Assembly: GCA_002205965.3 (NCBI GenBank)
Contig: NADL03000203.1
Span: 1 to 64,000, forward strand
Direction of reading: 5' to 3'
DNA length: 64,000 nucleotides
From: Kappaphycus alvarezii
Lineage: Eukaryota > Rhodophyta > Florideophyceae > Gigartinales > Solieriaceae
Shown here: positions 42,650-52,260 of the stretch, in pieces
Layout of the letters: each line of letters begins with the position of its first letter
Position numbering within the stretch: the first letter of the stretch is position 1
Made by a program: the position numbers and the translations under genes
The notes under the pieces: generated by a model
What the model saw: the letters and a program-made list of their open reading frames with translations, nothing else
What the model was told of the DNA's origin: nothing
Database searches by the model: none

Positions 42650-44392
42650 TACGGACGATAATGGGTACATATCTATCTCATCGTCCAAGTGCAAATGAAA
42701 TAACCGGCTTGGGCACTGTACCGATGGTGGTCTGAGGAAATCAATCAAGCACATAGTTGGTATAAATGAGATGGATGTTATCATGCGCGGAGATTTTAGT
42801 GCATGTGCACTCAGCAAGGCAGTTAGATTGCCTAAAATGTCATCTGTACCCAAGAAAAGAATGTTACAACGCCTCTGGAGCCAATCTACTCGGACCTGGA
42901 GGGGTCGATGAAGCAGAGTTCAATAGAGAAAGCACTATACTTTGTTACTCTACTTTATTCCTCCATTGACAACTCCATAGTTGGTTTAAATGTTGCATTT
43001 GGAGGTGCCTGAAGCCGTAACTGACTAGATTCAAGAAATGGAGGGCCTTTTCAAACGCAATATCGAATAAATGACATCGATGGACTGGAACACTGTGAAT
43101 TGGCCTCATTCGGACGGCGGCGCCGAATAATTTGGACAAAGTTCCAAGGTTGGCTGCGAAAGCGTGGAATCCTAAACTAATTAACCACAGCGTACTCTAC
43201 AGATTCCAAAAGGAATGAAGAGCCTTTGGATGTGATCCTTGCGACCATGTTCAGGACTATGAAAATCATTAAGAGTAACCTAGGCCACTAATTGTGGGCA
43301 GAAGCTGTGAACACCGCATGCTACATACGGAACAGTCTCATTAACAGAAGCAACAAGTTCAATACAACTCCGTATGGGGTCATATGGGGAAAGTGTCCAA
43401 TTTTCAAGTCATTTTCGGATCTTTTGGAGTAAAATACTGGTAATGAAGTCGGATGTGAAGCGAAAAGGATATTTTGACACTCGACTGAAGAGGGAACGTT
43501 GGTGGGGTATTTTCGAGGTATTGCTTACCGGGTACTACTTTTAGATTCTCGAATCAAAGTGAATGCGAGGATGTTAAGATCTTGTATAGTGGGATACAAA
43601 ATGTTGTGAGAGTTGAAAATATATTTATTTCGACATGTCCAGCCCTGATATCTTTAACAAGAGCAGTAGAACCAATTTGGCGCATAAAGCTACTATTGAG
43701 AGGGGAAATTTAGTTCAGAGTGGAGAGGAACAACAACATGAGCACAGCAGAAAGGAACCTGAAGACATTGTGGAATAAGGTGGCGAGGAGTAAATTGGTC
43801 ATCTTACATACTATCCACTTCGTCGTAAGAGTGAGCACGGTAATGTGGGCGTGAGACCACAAAGCTATGGTTTTGAGGAAGTATATCCTGAGACAAAGGC
43901 TCTGAAGACTGAGGTGGGATTACAGAAATACGTGAAAGAAGCAATGAGTACTAAGGGCTGAAGGACATGGTGAAGTAAATGAAGATCGAAATGGATACAT
44001 TGCCTTCGTTAGGGACTTGTGATTTAACGAAGCTTCCACCTGGAAAGAAATTTATCAGAAAAATCTGTGTTTGGTATAAAGTTTGTGTAGGGAGCGCAGA
44101 ATCGATAGATATAAGGCGCGTCATGTCACGAAAGATTCTAGCAGGTATGCGGAGTAGACTTTGAGAATTTAGTTCATGCAGTGTCACGTTACACTACTAT
44201 TTGCTTCATGCTTGTGGTGACAATCAGAAATAGCCGCAAGCGTCGAATTATAGACGTGAAAAATGCTTTTTTGAACGTTCCTCTGAGGGAAAACTGTTTG
44301 TGTCACAGCAGGAAAACTTTGTTATGAAAGGAAAGGATACTTGAGTATTTCAACTCAAAAGGCGTTGTATGGGCTATTTATATCGTCCAGAG
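42650..44392 (+). mobile_element. Decayed Ty1/Copia element, left part (integrase to RT start)
   Basis: Translations across many stops and shifts resemble Copia Pol. At 42800-42960 a CALSKAVRLPKMS-like stretch sits where the GAG-pre-integrase/zinc region would be. At 43294-43430 the read is LWAEAVNTACYIRNSLINRS...TPYGVIWGKCP, the classic end of the Copia integrase core. At 44255-44300 VKNAFLNVPLREN matches the start of Copia reverse transcriptase, then LYGL near 44367. The element is interrupted at 44393 by a solo LTR and resumes at 45860. LTRs of this element were not found. Confidence 0.7.
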
Positions 44393-44751
44393 TGTTAGGC
44401 GCGTGCTGATGGGAACGGATTTTTTTGTCGCCGTCATCTAAAGACTTTTAGTTTACTGTAATACTTCTCCTTGTCCAAATCTGCTTATAGTTCCGGTCCT
44501 TCTTCGTCCTCCCTGAGCCTTGCTTATCATCACCGCGGTCTTCTCAAAATTTACTTCCATTTTATCTAGATATTTTTATACTGTATCTTACCCTCTGAAT
44601 CGATCCCGAATCAAGTTCTTTTTCCCTTTTTGGGTACCTCCTTCTCCAAATTCGCTTTTTTTGAGAAAAAGGGCGCAAATGCACTACTACAAAATCCCTT
44701 GGAGATCTATTTTACCTTTTCCTAATCTATAGAACCTGCCCTGGGAGCCAA

Positions 44752-44757
44752 TATAAA
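44752..44757 (+). promoter_or_regulatory. TATA-like box of the LTR-embedded gene (type III)
   Basis: TATAAA in CCAATATAAACCCC. It is the aligned position of TATTTAAA in the other type III LTRs, about 108 bp before the ATG at 44866. Confidence 0.5.
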
Positions 44758-44865
44758 CCCCTTTATTCCATATTTTGAACGTCCCGATCATTTCGCTCAT
44801 CATTTCTCTCCCCTCACACACCCAAAACACCCTCCATTGCTTCCCATTCCCCAAAGCCTACCACC

Positions 44866-45421
44866 ATGAACAATCTATTCCCTCGAAAGTCATTTCCAAA
44901 TATAGCCATCCCCGCCTCCTAAACTCTATTCCCCCACTCCGTTTCGGACCTACTGACCGCGAGGACTACCTGCGCCGGCAAACCAAAAAAAAAGTTTATC
45001 GAATTCGTGCGTCGCCTTTTTATTGAGGATGAGGCGGAGGAGGTGGGTAAGGGCGGAAGTACGACATCAAGGAGGGAGCTGGGGAGACCCTCGAGGAGTG
45101 TGTAGCCCCTGAATTGGTCGATGAAGTTAATAACGAGGAGGACGGGGAGGATGAGAGGAGAAGAGGAGGAAGATGAGGATGACGAGGATGACGAGGACGA
45201 GGACGAGTTGGATGAGGGACAAAGGGGGCATGGAAAGTGTTGGACTGGTGGATCCTGGACTGGAGAGTATGGAACAAGTGGTGGAGACGCTGGAACCGGA
45301 TGGAGATATCTTTAGCAGTTTAGATATCCCAGGAGGGAATAGAGAGCTATTTGTGGGGACTGCTCGGGCAGCATAGATTTTGGAGGAGTTGTTTGGGTCT
45401 GGTCTAGAGAATGGGAAATAA
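44866..45421 (+). pseudogene. LTR-embedded acidic-protein gene, broken copy (type III)
   Basis: ATG 44866 (M-N-N-L). Across shifts: TDREDYLRRQTKK, IEFVRRLFIEDEAEEV, then APELVDEVNNEEDGEDE, an acidic tract, EPDGDIFSSLDI, and a damaged C-terminus ending SGLENGK at TAA 45421. The frame is broken by an early stop and at least three single-base changes. It is the same protein as at 18790-19367 (reverse), which it resembles most. Confidence 0.6.
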
Positions 45422-45859
45422 GAGGACCTCATTGATTGTTATTTTCTTAAGTATCTTTTTTAGAGCATATCATCCACACAAATTGTTTCTATGCATTTCC
45501 TTGTGCCTTCTGTAGTTTTTTTTCGGACTTTGGGAGTAGCCAAAAGTCTATAAGCTGTGTAAACTGCTTCCTCATGGAGAGGCAAAGCAAGTTGGCAGAC
45601 AACTTCAAATCAATTCCCGAGTAGTAGGAAGCTCAGAGTCAACTCCAGACCCAAGAAATTTTTTTCTACGCTGGTCGCAGATCATTAGTGGTAGACCCTG
45701 CCCCTTCCATTTTTGCTTGTAAAGCTCTCAACTCTCTTCCGTAAACATTCCTTTTTGTTCGTTCAACTATACCACGGTAGCACTTTTGTCGCTCGCAGCA
45801 CCTCCTTCTTGGGGTAGTTGGTTCTGAGTATCTCTTCTCCCAACGATTTACCCCTATCA

Positions 45860-46530
45860 CAAGGAATGAAATTAGCATTTGAATAAATTTGTTGTCAACT
45901 GTAGGTGCAAACAGCCATCAGCGGACCCCCATTCTACCGACGGCTAAGAATGGAAAGTCCACCATCTTGTTTCTATATGTGGATGATATTATCATCTTTA
46001 GAGAATCGAAGGAGTCAATTGACATGGTAATTGAGAACTTTAGAAAGACATTCGAGATTAGTGTCACGAAAAAATTGAAAATTTTCTGATATCAACGCTG
46101 CAGGTTGATTGGGAATGAAAAAAGTTGTATAACGCGCCGATGATGGAGAGGATCTTGAAAATCTTTGGAATAAGTGCCTGCGTGGAGGCAGCTACGCCGC
46201 TACCGTGTGGATTAACTTAAGTTGGGATGATATCGGCGATAAATAATGGAGGTTGATCGGATCCCTTCTTCATTTGTCAAATACAGTACGGACTGGTATT
46301 GCGTATGCCGTTAGATGCTTGTCGAGATTCATGCAAAACACAACAGAGAAGCTTTGGAAACCTGCCAAATATGCTTTGGTACTTAAAGGGAACGAGGTGC
46401 CTTGGAACTCGTTATATGTCAAATGATCAAGAGCGGGTGCGAGTGTTTATTGATTCAGATCTGGGTCCAGAGCGACTGACTCGGAATTTGAATTCAGATT
46501 TGTATTTTAAATTTCGTATTTGACAGTACA
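45860..46530 (+). mobile_element. Decayed Ty1/Copia element, right part (RT to RNase H)
   Basis: KSTILFLYVDDIIIFRESKE (45955-46015) contains the Copia catalytic Y-V-D-D and is followed by the FRKTFEISVTKKLK stretch. At 46255-46450, across one shift, comes LGSLLHLSNTVRTGIAYAV, CLSRFMQN, then KGTRCLGTRYMS, the usual connection and start of Copia RNase H. It ends near 46530. This is the continuation of 42650-44392. Confidence 0.75.
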
Positions 46531-46804
46531 ACCTGAGGTGTAAATACCACTGTCCACTTCCTCTGATTTTCGACGACGAGTTTGTTAATTTAAGCCACCT
46601 TGAGCCGGATTTTTAGGGAAATTTAGGAGGTACTACTGGTCACCCTGTAGGATGTCCGGGCCACAACCGACCATATCTTTCAAATATTAAACCTCCCTCC
46701 ATTTCCCCCCTTTAAGCGCGCAACCAATCCAATCGAACTGCTCGAATAGCGAAGAGGTAGATTAGGAAGTAAAGAGTTGAGCCTCGTCAAAGGTGTCGCC
46801 TAAG
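46531..46804. other. Short repeat-like sequence
   Basis: ACAACCGACCATATCTTTCAAATATTAAA...CCCCCCTTTA resembles the reverse complement of 17690-17755 and, more weakly, 51600-51670. Probably an LTR end; not delimited. Confidence 0.35.
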
Positions 46805-47405
46805 AGAATCCTACCCTGAGTAATCTCTCGCGAAAGACCTGGCAAGAGCTGCTCGTCATCCTGTTGTAGAGCCACGCCATGGTCTCCACCGCACGAGACA
46901 AGACATCCAGGCAATGGGAAGTAGCGGAGGGACCGACTTTTTTGATGTTACCTTCGTGAATCCCCTCGCTCCCTCCAACAGAAGAGTGAGGGCCTTCAAC
47001 CCGATTTCCTCTCTGAATGCGGCGCGAAATGCAACGCAGTGAAGATATCAATCCTTTATCGCGACCTCCACCAGAGGTAGGCTCGTGCCTGTGCCAATCC
47101 CCACTCCTGGAAGTTGGCACCCGGATGCATGTGCAGTGCTAAATGACGTAGCAAGGAACGTGGCTGTGAGGGCACTGGAGACGTACGGAAAGGTTCGGGG
47201 GGTTTTGATGCAAAGGCACGCTGCAGCAGCCGTCATGTCCAATGCGGCCTGCTTGATGGCTGGCCTGAAGGTAGCATTTTGAGGAAGCGTAGTTCCTTCC
47301 CCATTACGGTGGGTATACCCTTTTTGAGTCGATTGTGGTTGTCTGGAAAACCATGGGATAGATCGGATATATCTTCTAAGAGTAAAACACCCAAACGTTT
47401 CCCCT
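46805..47405 (+). mobile_element. LINE family 2 tail, most complete copy
   Basis: Forward translation: TDFFDVTFVNPLAPSNRR, FNPISSLNAARNATQ, a stop, then VPVPIPTPGSWHPDACAVLN, DVARNVAVRALETYGKVR, VLMQRHAAAAVMSNAACL and a stop near 47280. A non-coding tail of about 120 bp follows to 47405 (GGGTATACCCTTTTTGAGTC ... AGTAAAACACCCAAACG). D...D-V-T and the later lysines fit a restriction-like endonuclease at the C-terminus of a non-LTR retrotransposon. 5'-truncated. Confidence 0.65.
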
Positions 47406-47554
47406 TTGCGAAGGAAATTGCGGCCGCCTTCACTTCTTTTATGTAGTGCTGTTTCGCATCAGCTATGTAATAAGATTGTCGGCCCTCTGCTTAAGGCCTG
47501 ACACGCTACGAGGATACTGTCGCTTCAGTTGACACTTGGAGGTCCTTAGTTGAT

Positions 47555-47770
47555 CCTCGGACGACAATATACGGAAAGGTTCGAGCGGGGTTGCCCATGG
47601 CACGCTGCGGCAGCCTTCATGTCCAATGCAGCCTCCTCGATGGCTAGCCTAAGGTGGCGTTTCAGGGAGGGTAGTTGCATATCTTTTTGCGTCGATTGTT
47701 GTTGTCTGGAAAACTTAAGGATAGGTCAAATACATCTTCCAAGAGTAAAGCACCAAAAACCTTTACCATC
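47555..47770 (+). mobile_element. LINE family 2 tail, degenerate copy
   Basis: Repeats ATACGGAAAGGTTCG, CACGCTGCGGCAGCC, CATGTCCAATGCAGCCT and the non-coding tail of 47160-47405, with indels. Confidence 0.55.
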
Positions 47771-47989
47771 GGCCGACTCGCGTGTAGCAAATTCTGTTCC
47801 TCCAACCCTCCACTACAAAAGAAGCTAGCTGGTGCCGGTCAAGGGGATGTGCAAAAAGTACTGCCGCTCGGCAACACTCGAACCCGTGGCTATTGCTCCA
47901 GTACATCCCTGCCCGCAGGAAAACCATGGGTCTATTGTGCAACTTGACTTTGATTGAGGACAAGTATCAAGAGCTCGGATTTCCCGGCT
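47771..47989. other. LINE-derived sequence, not assigned in detail
   Basis: Lies between LINE family 2 copies and is probably part of the same element upstream of its zinc finger. Confidence 0.35.
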
Positions 47990-48350
47990 TGGTTCCAGTT
48001 CTTGCCAGACCTCTTTATTCGCCACCAGTACTCGTTTTCAAAAGGTAGGGTGTCCTGAAATGCTGGATATCTACGGGGACCACTTGCTGCAATGTCTTTA
48101 CGGCCTTGAGCGCAATTTTACCCATAAACAGGTGACTCTTTCGAAAATTACCTGGCAAAGGCCGCCCAACGTCCATTCGTTGAGCCTCGATTACACTGCG
48201 AACCAGGGCAAGACCGGACATCAGGTCTATGTGAGCTGTGAGTGGCACGTATTCCTTTGCAGTAACCTTTTTCAACCCTCTGGTCCCCTCCTATGCCAGA
48301 GCAAGGAGGTTCAATCCATTCACGAGCCTCAACTCAGCCTTTGCGGAGAA
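47990..48350 (+). mobile_element. LINE family 2 zinc finger and endonuclease start
   Basis: Reads RRVSxMLDIYGDHLLQCLYG-like across a shift, then ERNFTHKQVT. L-D-x-Y-G-D-H-x-x-x-C with following basic residues is the C-terminal zinc finger of RLE-type LINEs. VTFFNPLVPSYARARRFNP follows at 48262-48318, the same block as in 46805-47285. It supplies the part of family 2 missing from other copies. Confidence 0.6.
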
Positions 48351-48720
48351 AAAGGGAAAGGTATGGGTGTTTTACTCTTGGGACACATGGTTTTGAGTCC
48401 GACTGGCTCTTGCGAGATACATCTGATCTATCCAATGGTTTTCCAGACAACCACAATCGACTCAAAAAGGGTATACCCACACAGTAATGGGAAAGGAACT
48501 ACGCTCCCTAAAATGCTACCTTCAGGCCAGCTACCAAGCAGGGCGCATTGGACATGTCGGCTGCTGCAGCGTGCCTTTGCATCAAAACCCCCGAACCTTT
48601 CCGTACGTCTCCAGTGCCGCCATGGCCACGTTCCTCTCCACGTCATTTAGCACTGCACATGCATCCGGGTGCCACCCTCCAAGAGTGGAGATTGGCACCT
48701 TGAAAGTGGCTCATTTGCGA
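48351..48720 (-). mobile_element. LINE family 2 tail, inverted copy
   Basis: Minus-strand copy of 47090-47405, coding end 48500-48720 and tail 48351-48500. It abuts the forward fragment 47990-48350 tail-to-tail. Confidence 0.6.
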
Positions 48721-49011
48721 GTTGGGCTCCCCCTAGTTGTTGGTAGAGAGGAGTATCATCTGTACCTGCCGCAACGTGTCACGTATTTGCACGCTGCCAT
48801 ACCCTTGACTCGTTGACTGGGTTCCGGCCAGCTTATCTTTTGCTGTGAAAGATGCCTGCGTGTTCTCCCATTTCCAAACACAGGGTTTGCTACAACCTTT
48901 CTGGAGCAAAGCACATTTACCTTGGTTTGAGCTGCATCTTTACGCGATTGTATTGCGAACCACTCGATCTGAGCTCTTTATAAGATTGCGATCAGTTCTA
49001 ATGGCAAGATC
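48721..49011. other. 3' flank of the haloperoxidase gene
   Basis: No motif recognised. It should contain the haloperoxidase 3' UTR on the minus strand. Confidence 0.4.
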
Positions 49012-50612
49012 CTAACTGATTAGAGGAAACTCATCGGCCGCCCGGGCTGCAATTTGCCTCCCAATTAGGTCGCCCCCATCCGAATCAAACCTCCAATGCA
49101 CTCCATTAAACACCCGGGACTCTTGATTCTGCGCAATGCAATCGAACAGGGTAAAGTTCTGCGTGAAGACTTGGCGCCGCCTATTCGTCACGCCATCCAC
49201 TGTCACTCCGTTGAATTCATCCGAGGTGAAGCTCAACCTGATGTCCCTTGGATTCATTCCAAGCAGCCTGGCCAATGTCTGGAAAGCCGCTGTTCCGAAA
49301 GAAGAATGGCCAGACGGGTAGGAAGGGAAGCCGGGGTTGAGCCCCAGACACGTTGGCACCATATCGGGGCGGATGTTACTGAATGAAATACCAAAAGGAC
49401 TCCAATCCTCTTCCGGCTCGATTGGGTCCCGTTGAATCCCCACCACTGGGCGCCACAGATCATACACAAACTTCCAGAACCATGCGGCAATCCCCGCATC
49501 TGCCATGGCTGCATTGACAGCAGTCAACACCCGAAGCTGGTTTGCGAATGGCAAGCCGTGCAACTCATCAACGGACAAGACAACTTGCAGGTACAGACGA
49601 GGTGGAACGCCGATGCCGGGCATGCCGTCGTATCCCCAGAATGTACCCAAATCATTGACGAGTACATCCCTACCGTCAAGTGATACAGTGCGATTATTGC
49701 ATCGACCAAAGGTCTTGACTTCGCTGAAATCGGCTCGGTACTGTGCAGAGTTGATATCCGGATATTGTGGAATGAACAAATCGGTCTTTATATCATCCAC
49801 AATGAACGGGTGCACTGCACCCCAGAAACGTCCAAAGTTCGGCTGTGGGAACGACTTGTTCGTAACCGCATTAAAGTTGGGGTCTGGCTGATGCCTGAAG
49901 CGCCCCGAAATGAAAATGTCATCCACTTGGTTACGGTGCGAGCCGTCATTCCTACGAAAGCGGTGCCACGCCGACGCTACAGTACGACCGAATGCAAGCA
50001 CACCATTCGCAGCATTGGCGGTAGCTCGACGTCTGACAGAATCTGCCACTCCCTTAAACCGAGGGTAAAGCAAGGCGGCGGCCGTATACCCGCAGATATC
50101 GACGCCAGCTCGCATTGTGCCTGCATAAATGTTGTGAGAGAGCCAGCAGACGGGGTGGTCATGGTATGTTGGAAGCGGAGTGAGCGGCGAAGACGGGTTG
50201 CGACGGGCTGGAGGGTGGTGATGAGGCGGGGGCCAATTTTGGGAGGAAAGGCGGATGTGCAGAGGAGAAGGTGTCGTGTGTGGCGAGGTAGATGATGGCC
50301 ATGGCGCGGGAGGTGGCGGTGGGTCCATGTTGTTGGGGTGTGGGGGAGTGTTGGGGCTGTTGAGTTGTGTAGTCGAGTTGGATGAGGTTGGATATAAAGT
50401 GGGAGAGGCCGATGATAGAGTGGGGCTGTTGGCAGGTGCCGGTTGGGTTTCCGAGGGCGCAGATGAGTCCGCGGCGGCAGTCGGTGATGGAGACGCAGTT
50501 TTGGTTGATGGAACGGTTTTGGGGGTTGTGTGGAGGGAGGGGGAAGAGGGGAGGTTGGAGAGGATAGGGATAGGGTGAATAGGAGGATCACGGAGGTGCG
50601 AAAGACCCACAT
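49012..50612 (-). CDS. Secreted vanadium-dependent haloperoxidase (two frame breaks)
   Basis: These enzymes oxidise halides with H2O2 using vanadate, to halogenate organics outside the cell. ATG 50612 gives a signal peptide (MWVFRTSVILLFTLSLSS). The frame then changes (between about 50560 and 50520) to one with QNCVSITDCRRGLICALGN and SRAMAIIYLATHDTF, which stops at 50159-50161. The last frame, 50150 to TAG 49012, holds the catalytic half. In the 532-codon frame starting at 50610 the vanadate ligands are all present: K380 and R387 (WKFVYDLWR), S433-G434-H435 (YPSGH), R499 and H505 (SRVFNGVHW). The position 7 residues before the catalytic His is Phe (F428), as in fungal chloroperoxidase. Pro/Ser-rich text in other frames is shadow. 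The breaks may be errors, short introns or true lesions; no convincing splice sites seen. Confidence 0.88.
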
Positions 50613-51159
50613 GGTTGGTGGTGTAGGAGCCCGAAAGTTATCTTTTGACAGGAAGAAATGGATTTACAGAGGATTTCAGCCTACAGTACTGCACAGGACA
50701 GTACTGTACAGAATCCTGTCAGAATCCAATAATTCGTATTTTGTGCTGCTGTGTTTTCCATTTTGTTTGGCTCAACAAGCTGCTATCAAAGCGTGGCGCA
50801 TCCTGCATCATTCATTTCATTTATTTGAATTTGTACGATCATTACAAACGGTCTTTGTAAAACCGCCAATCACATCTGTAGACTTTTTAGCCGCCTCCAT
50901 TCTGTAAGTTTTACTGCGAGTTGTCTAGAGCACACTGCCACGGATCAACCAATACGTTGCACGCATTTCCTAACGAGCCCGAGTAGCTACGCTTTTACTC
51001 TTCTACCTGGATGAATACTCCTCTGATACTGGTTCCCGTTCGGAGTAAAGCTCTTCTTGCAATGACACGATTGCCATGGCGTTTTCGCAGCTTTGGTTTA
51101 CCCCGAATCCAATCATCATTGTGAGGTGGAAATTGGACAGTAACATGAGATATACGTAT
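50613..51159. promoter_or_regulatory. Upstream region of the haloperoxidase gene
   Basis: Holds two CAGTACTG motifs (50685-50705, one within the palindrome TACAGTACTGTA-like sequence) about 75-95 bp before the ATG. No clear TATA box. Any regulatory role is inference. Confidence 0.3.
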
Positions 51160-51240
51160 ACGATATCTACGCTCCGGTACAAATTTACTGGGTACCAACC
51201 CAAGTATCTACCACAGTAAATTAACCCCCCATTTACACAT
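51160..51240 (-). repeat. Short dispersed repeat with inverted-repeat core (copy 3)
   Basis: Reverse copy of 5860-5945 with ATTTACTG/CAGTAAAT intact. Confidence 0.7.
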
Positions 51241-51739
51241 GAGAACGGAGAAAAGGTTTGGCTGTTTTACACTTGGAAGACATATTCCATCTTATCCTAA
51301 ATCCATCGGAATTGTAAAGCGGGGAGAAGAGTACCTATCTTCAGAAAGGACAATGATGCGTAATGAGAAATGCCTTTGGAGCACTGTTAGTGGTGCCAAG
51401 CTTGAGGGCTCCACGATTTTTCATTCAATCATGGGTATAACCATTTCATCCTGTGCTATCCTTTAGCAAGGAAGTGCAATTTGATTTTAGCAAATTCTAT
51501 AACAAACCCATTCGCTTCCTTTTAAGAAAGGGATTCCGATGCTTTCTTTTGGCAACGGTTAATAAGTGGATCTGATTGGGGTATGAAAGGCGAGAAAGGT
51601 CAAATAATCGACACTGACACGGGGAATTTTGGAGATATATTAAATTATAGAAGATGTGATCGGCTGTATGCACGCAACCGAAAGTGCATAACGCGGTACA
51701 AGTCCTCAACGGATAGCTCTAAATAACTTTCCCCAAAGG
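51241..51739. other. Intergenic, repeat scraps
   Basis: TTTTACACTTGGAAGACATA near 51268 resembles the LINE family 2 tail in reverse. No gene seen. Confidence 0.35.
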
Positions 51740-52260
51740 CCCGCTAGACCCCAGCGAGCACGCATGTCGCGTGTAACATGTAACTCCACTAGTGTAACAA
51801 TGCCTCTGTTACACTGCTGCGTAATAGAGACTTGTTCGCTTGGGCTATTTCAGTTCTCTATTACACAGTGGTGTAACAGAGAAAATGTATCGTCTTGAAT
51901 GAATTTAGAAGTTTGATTTCCCTTCAATGTTTTTATTTTACTTGGAGCCTCACGTTACCGTTTTAATTTCTTAGTTATGTTCTAGAAAGTGCAATTCTAT
52001 AGTTACAACTCTGCTTTTTAGTGAGTTCAACTGATTTAGAAAAGTATAGATGTTCTAAAGCAGAGCTACAGTACTGTATATATAAAGGGGGCTCATCTGG
52101 ATTCTTGTGGGAATCCAGGTACACTACATTGATCCTTTGCCCTTAACGTTCTGAAACCCACTGCCATCGTCTATACTGTTTCTTTAGCAGCGCCCCGGCA
52201 GCGTCCCTCTCTGTTTTAACTAGTCTTGGGAAAAGGTCGTCCAGCACTTCTAATCAGTAA
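51740..52260 (+). repeat. LTR-like repeat of another family (forward copy)
   Basis: Partner of 17740-18260. Contains TGTAACA-type motifs, a TATATATAAAGGG box near 52076-52088, GTTCTGAAACCCACTGCC and a CCCCACATTTCCCC end. Ends not defined. Confidence 0.5.

Larger units (their letters stand above)
44393..45859 (+). repeat. Solo LTR, type III U3 (1467 bp), inserted in the Copia element
   Basis: TGTTAGGCGC...CCCTATCA. It matches the solo LTRs at 18352 and 22227. The flanks are CAGAG before and CAAGG after, not a duplication. The Copia reading frame joins across the junction without extra bases. Confidence 0.88.

Noticed and set aside
49096..50578. Several forward-strand frames of 83-176 codons
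   Set aside because: Antisense to the haloperoxidase gene; none has a motif.
49977..50612. His/Pro-rich 211-codon protein on the minus strand
   Set aside because: Only its first ~20 residues (signal peptide) are plausible; the rest is an out-of-frame reading of the haloperoxidase N-terminal half.
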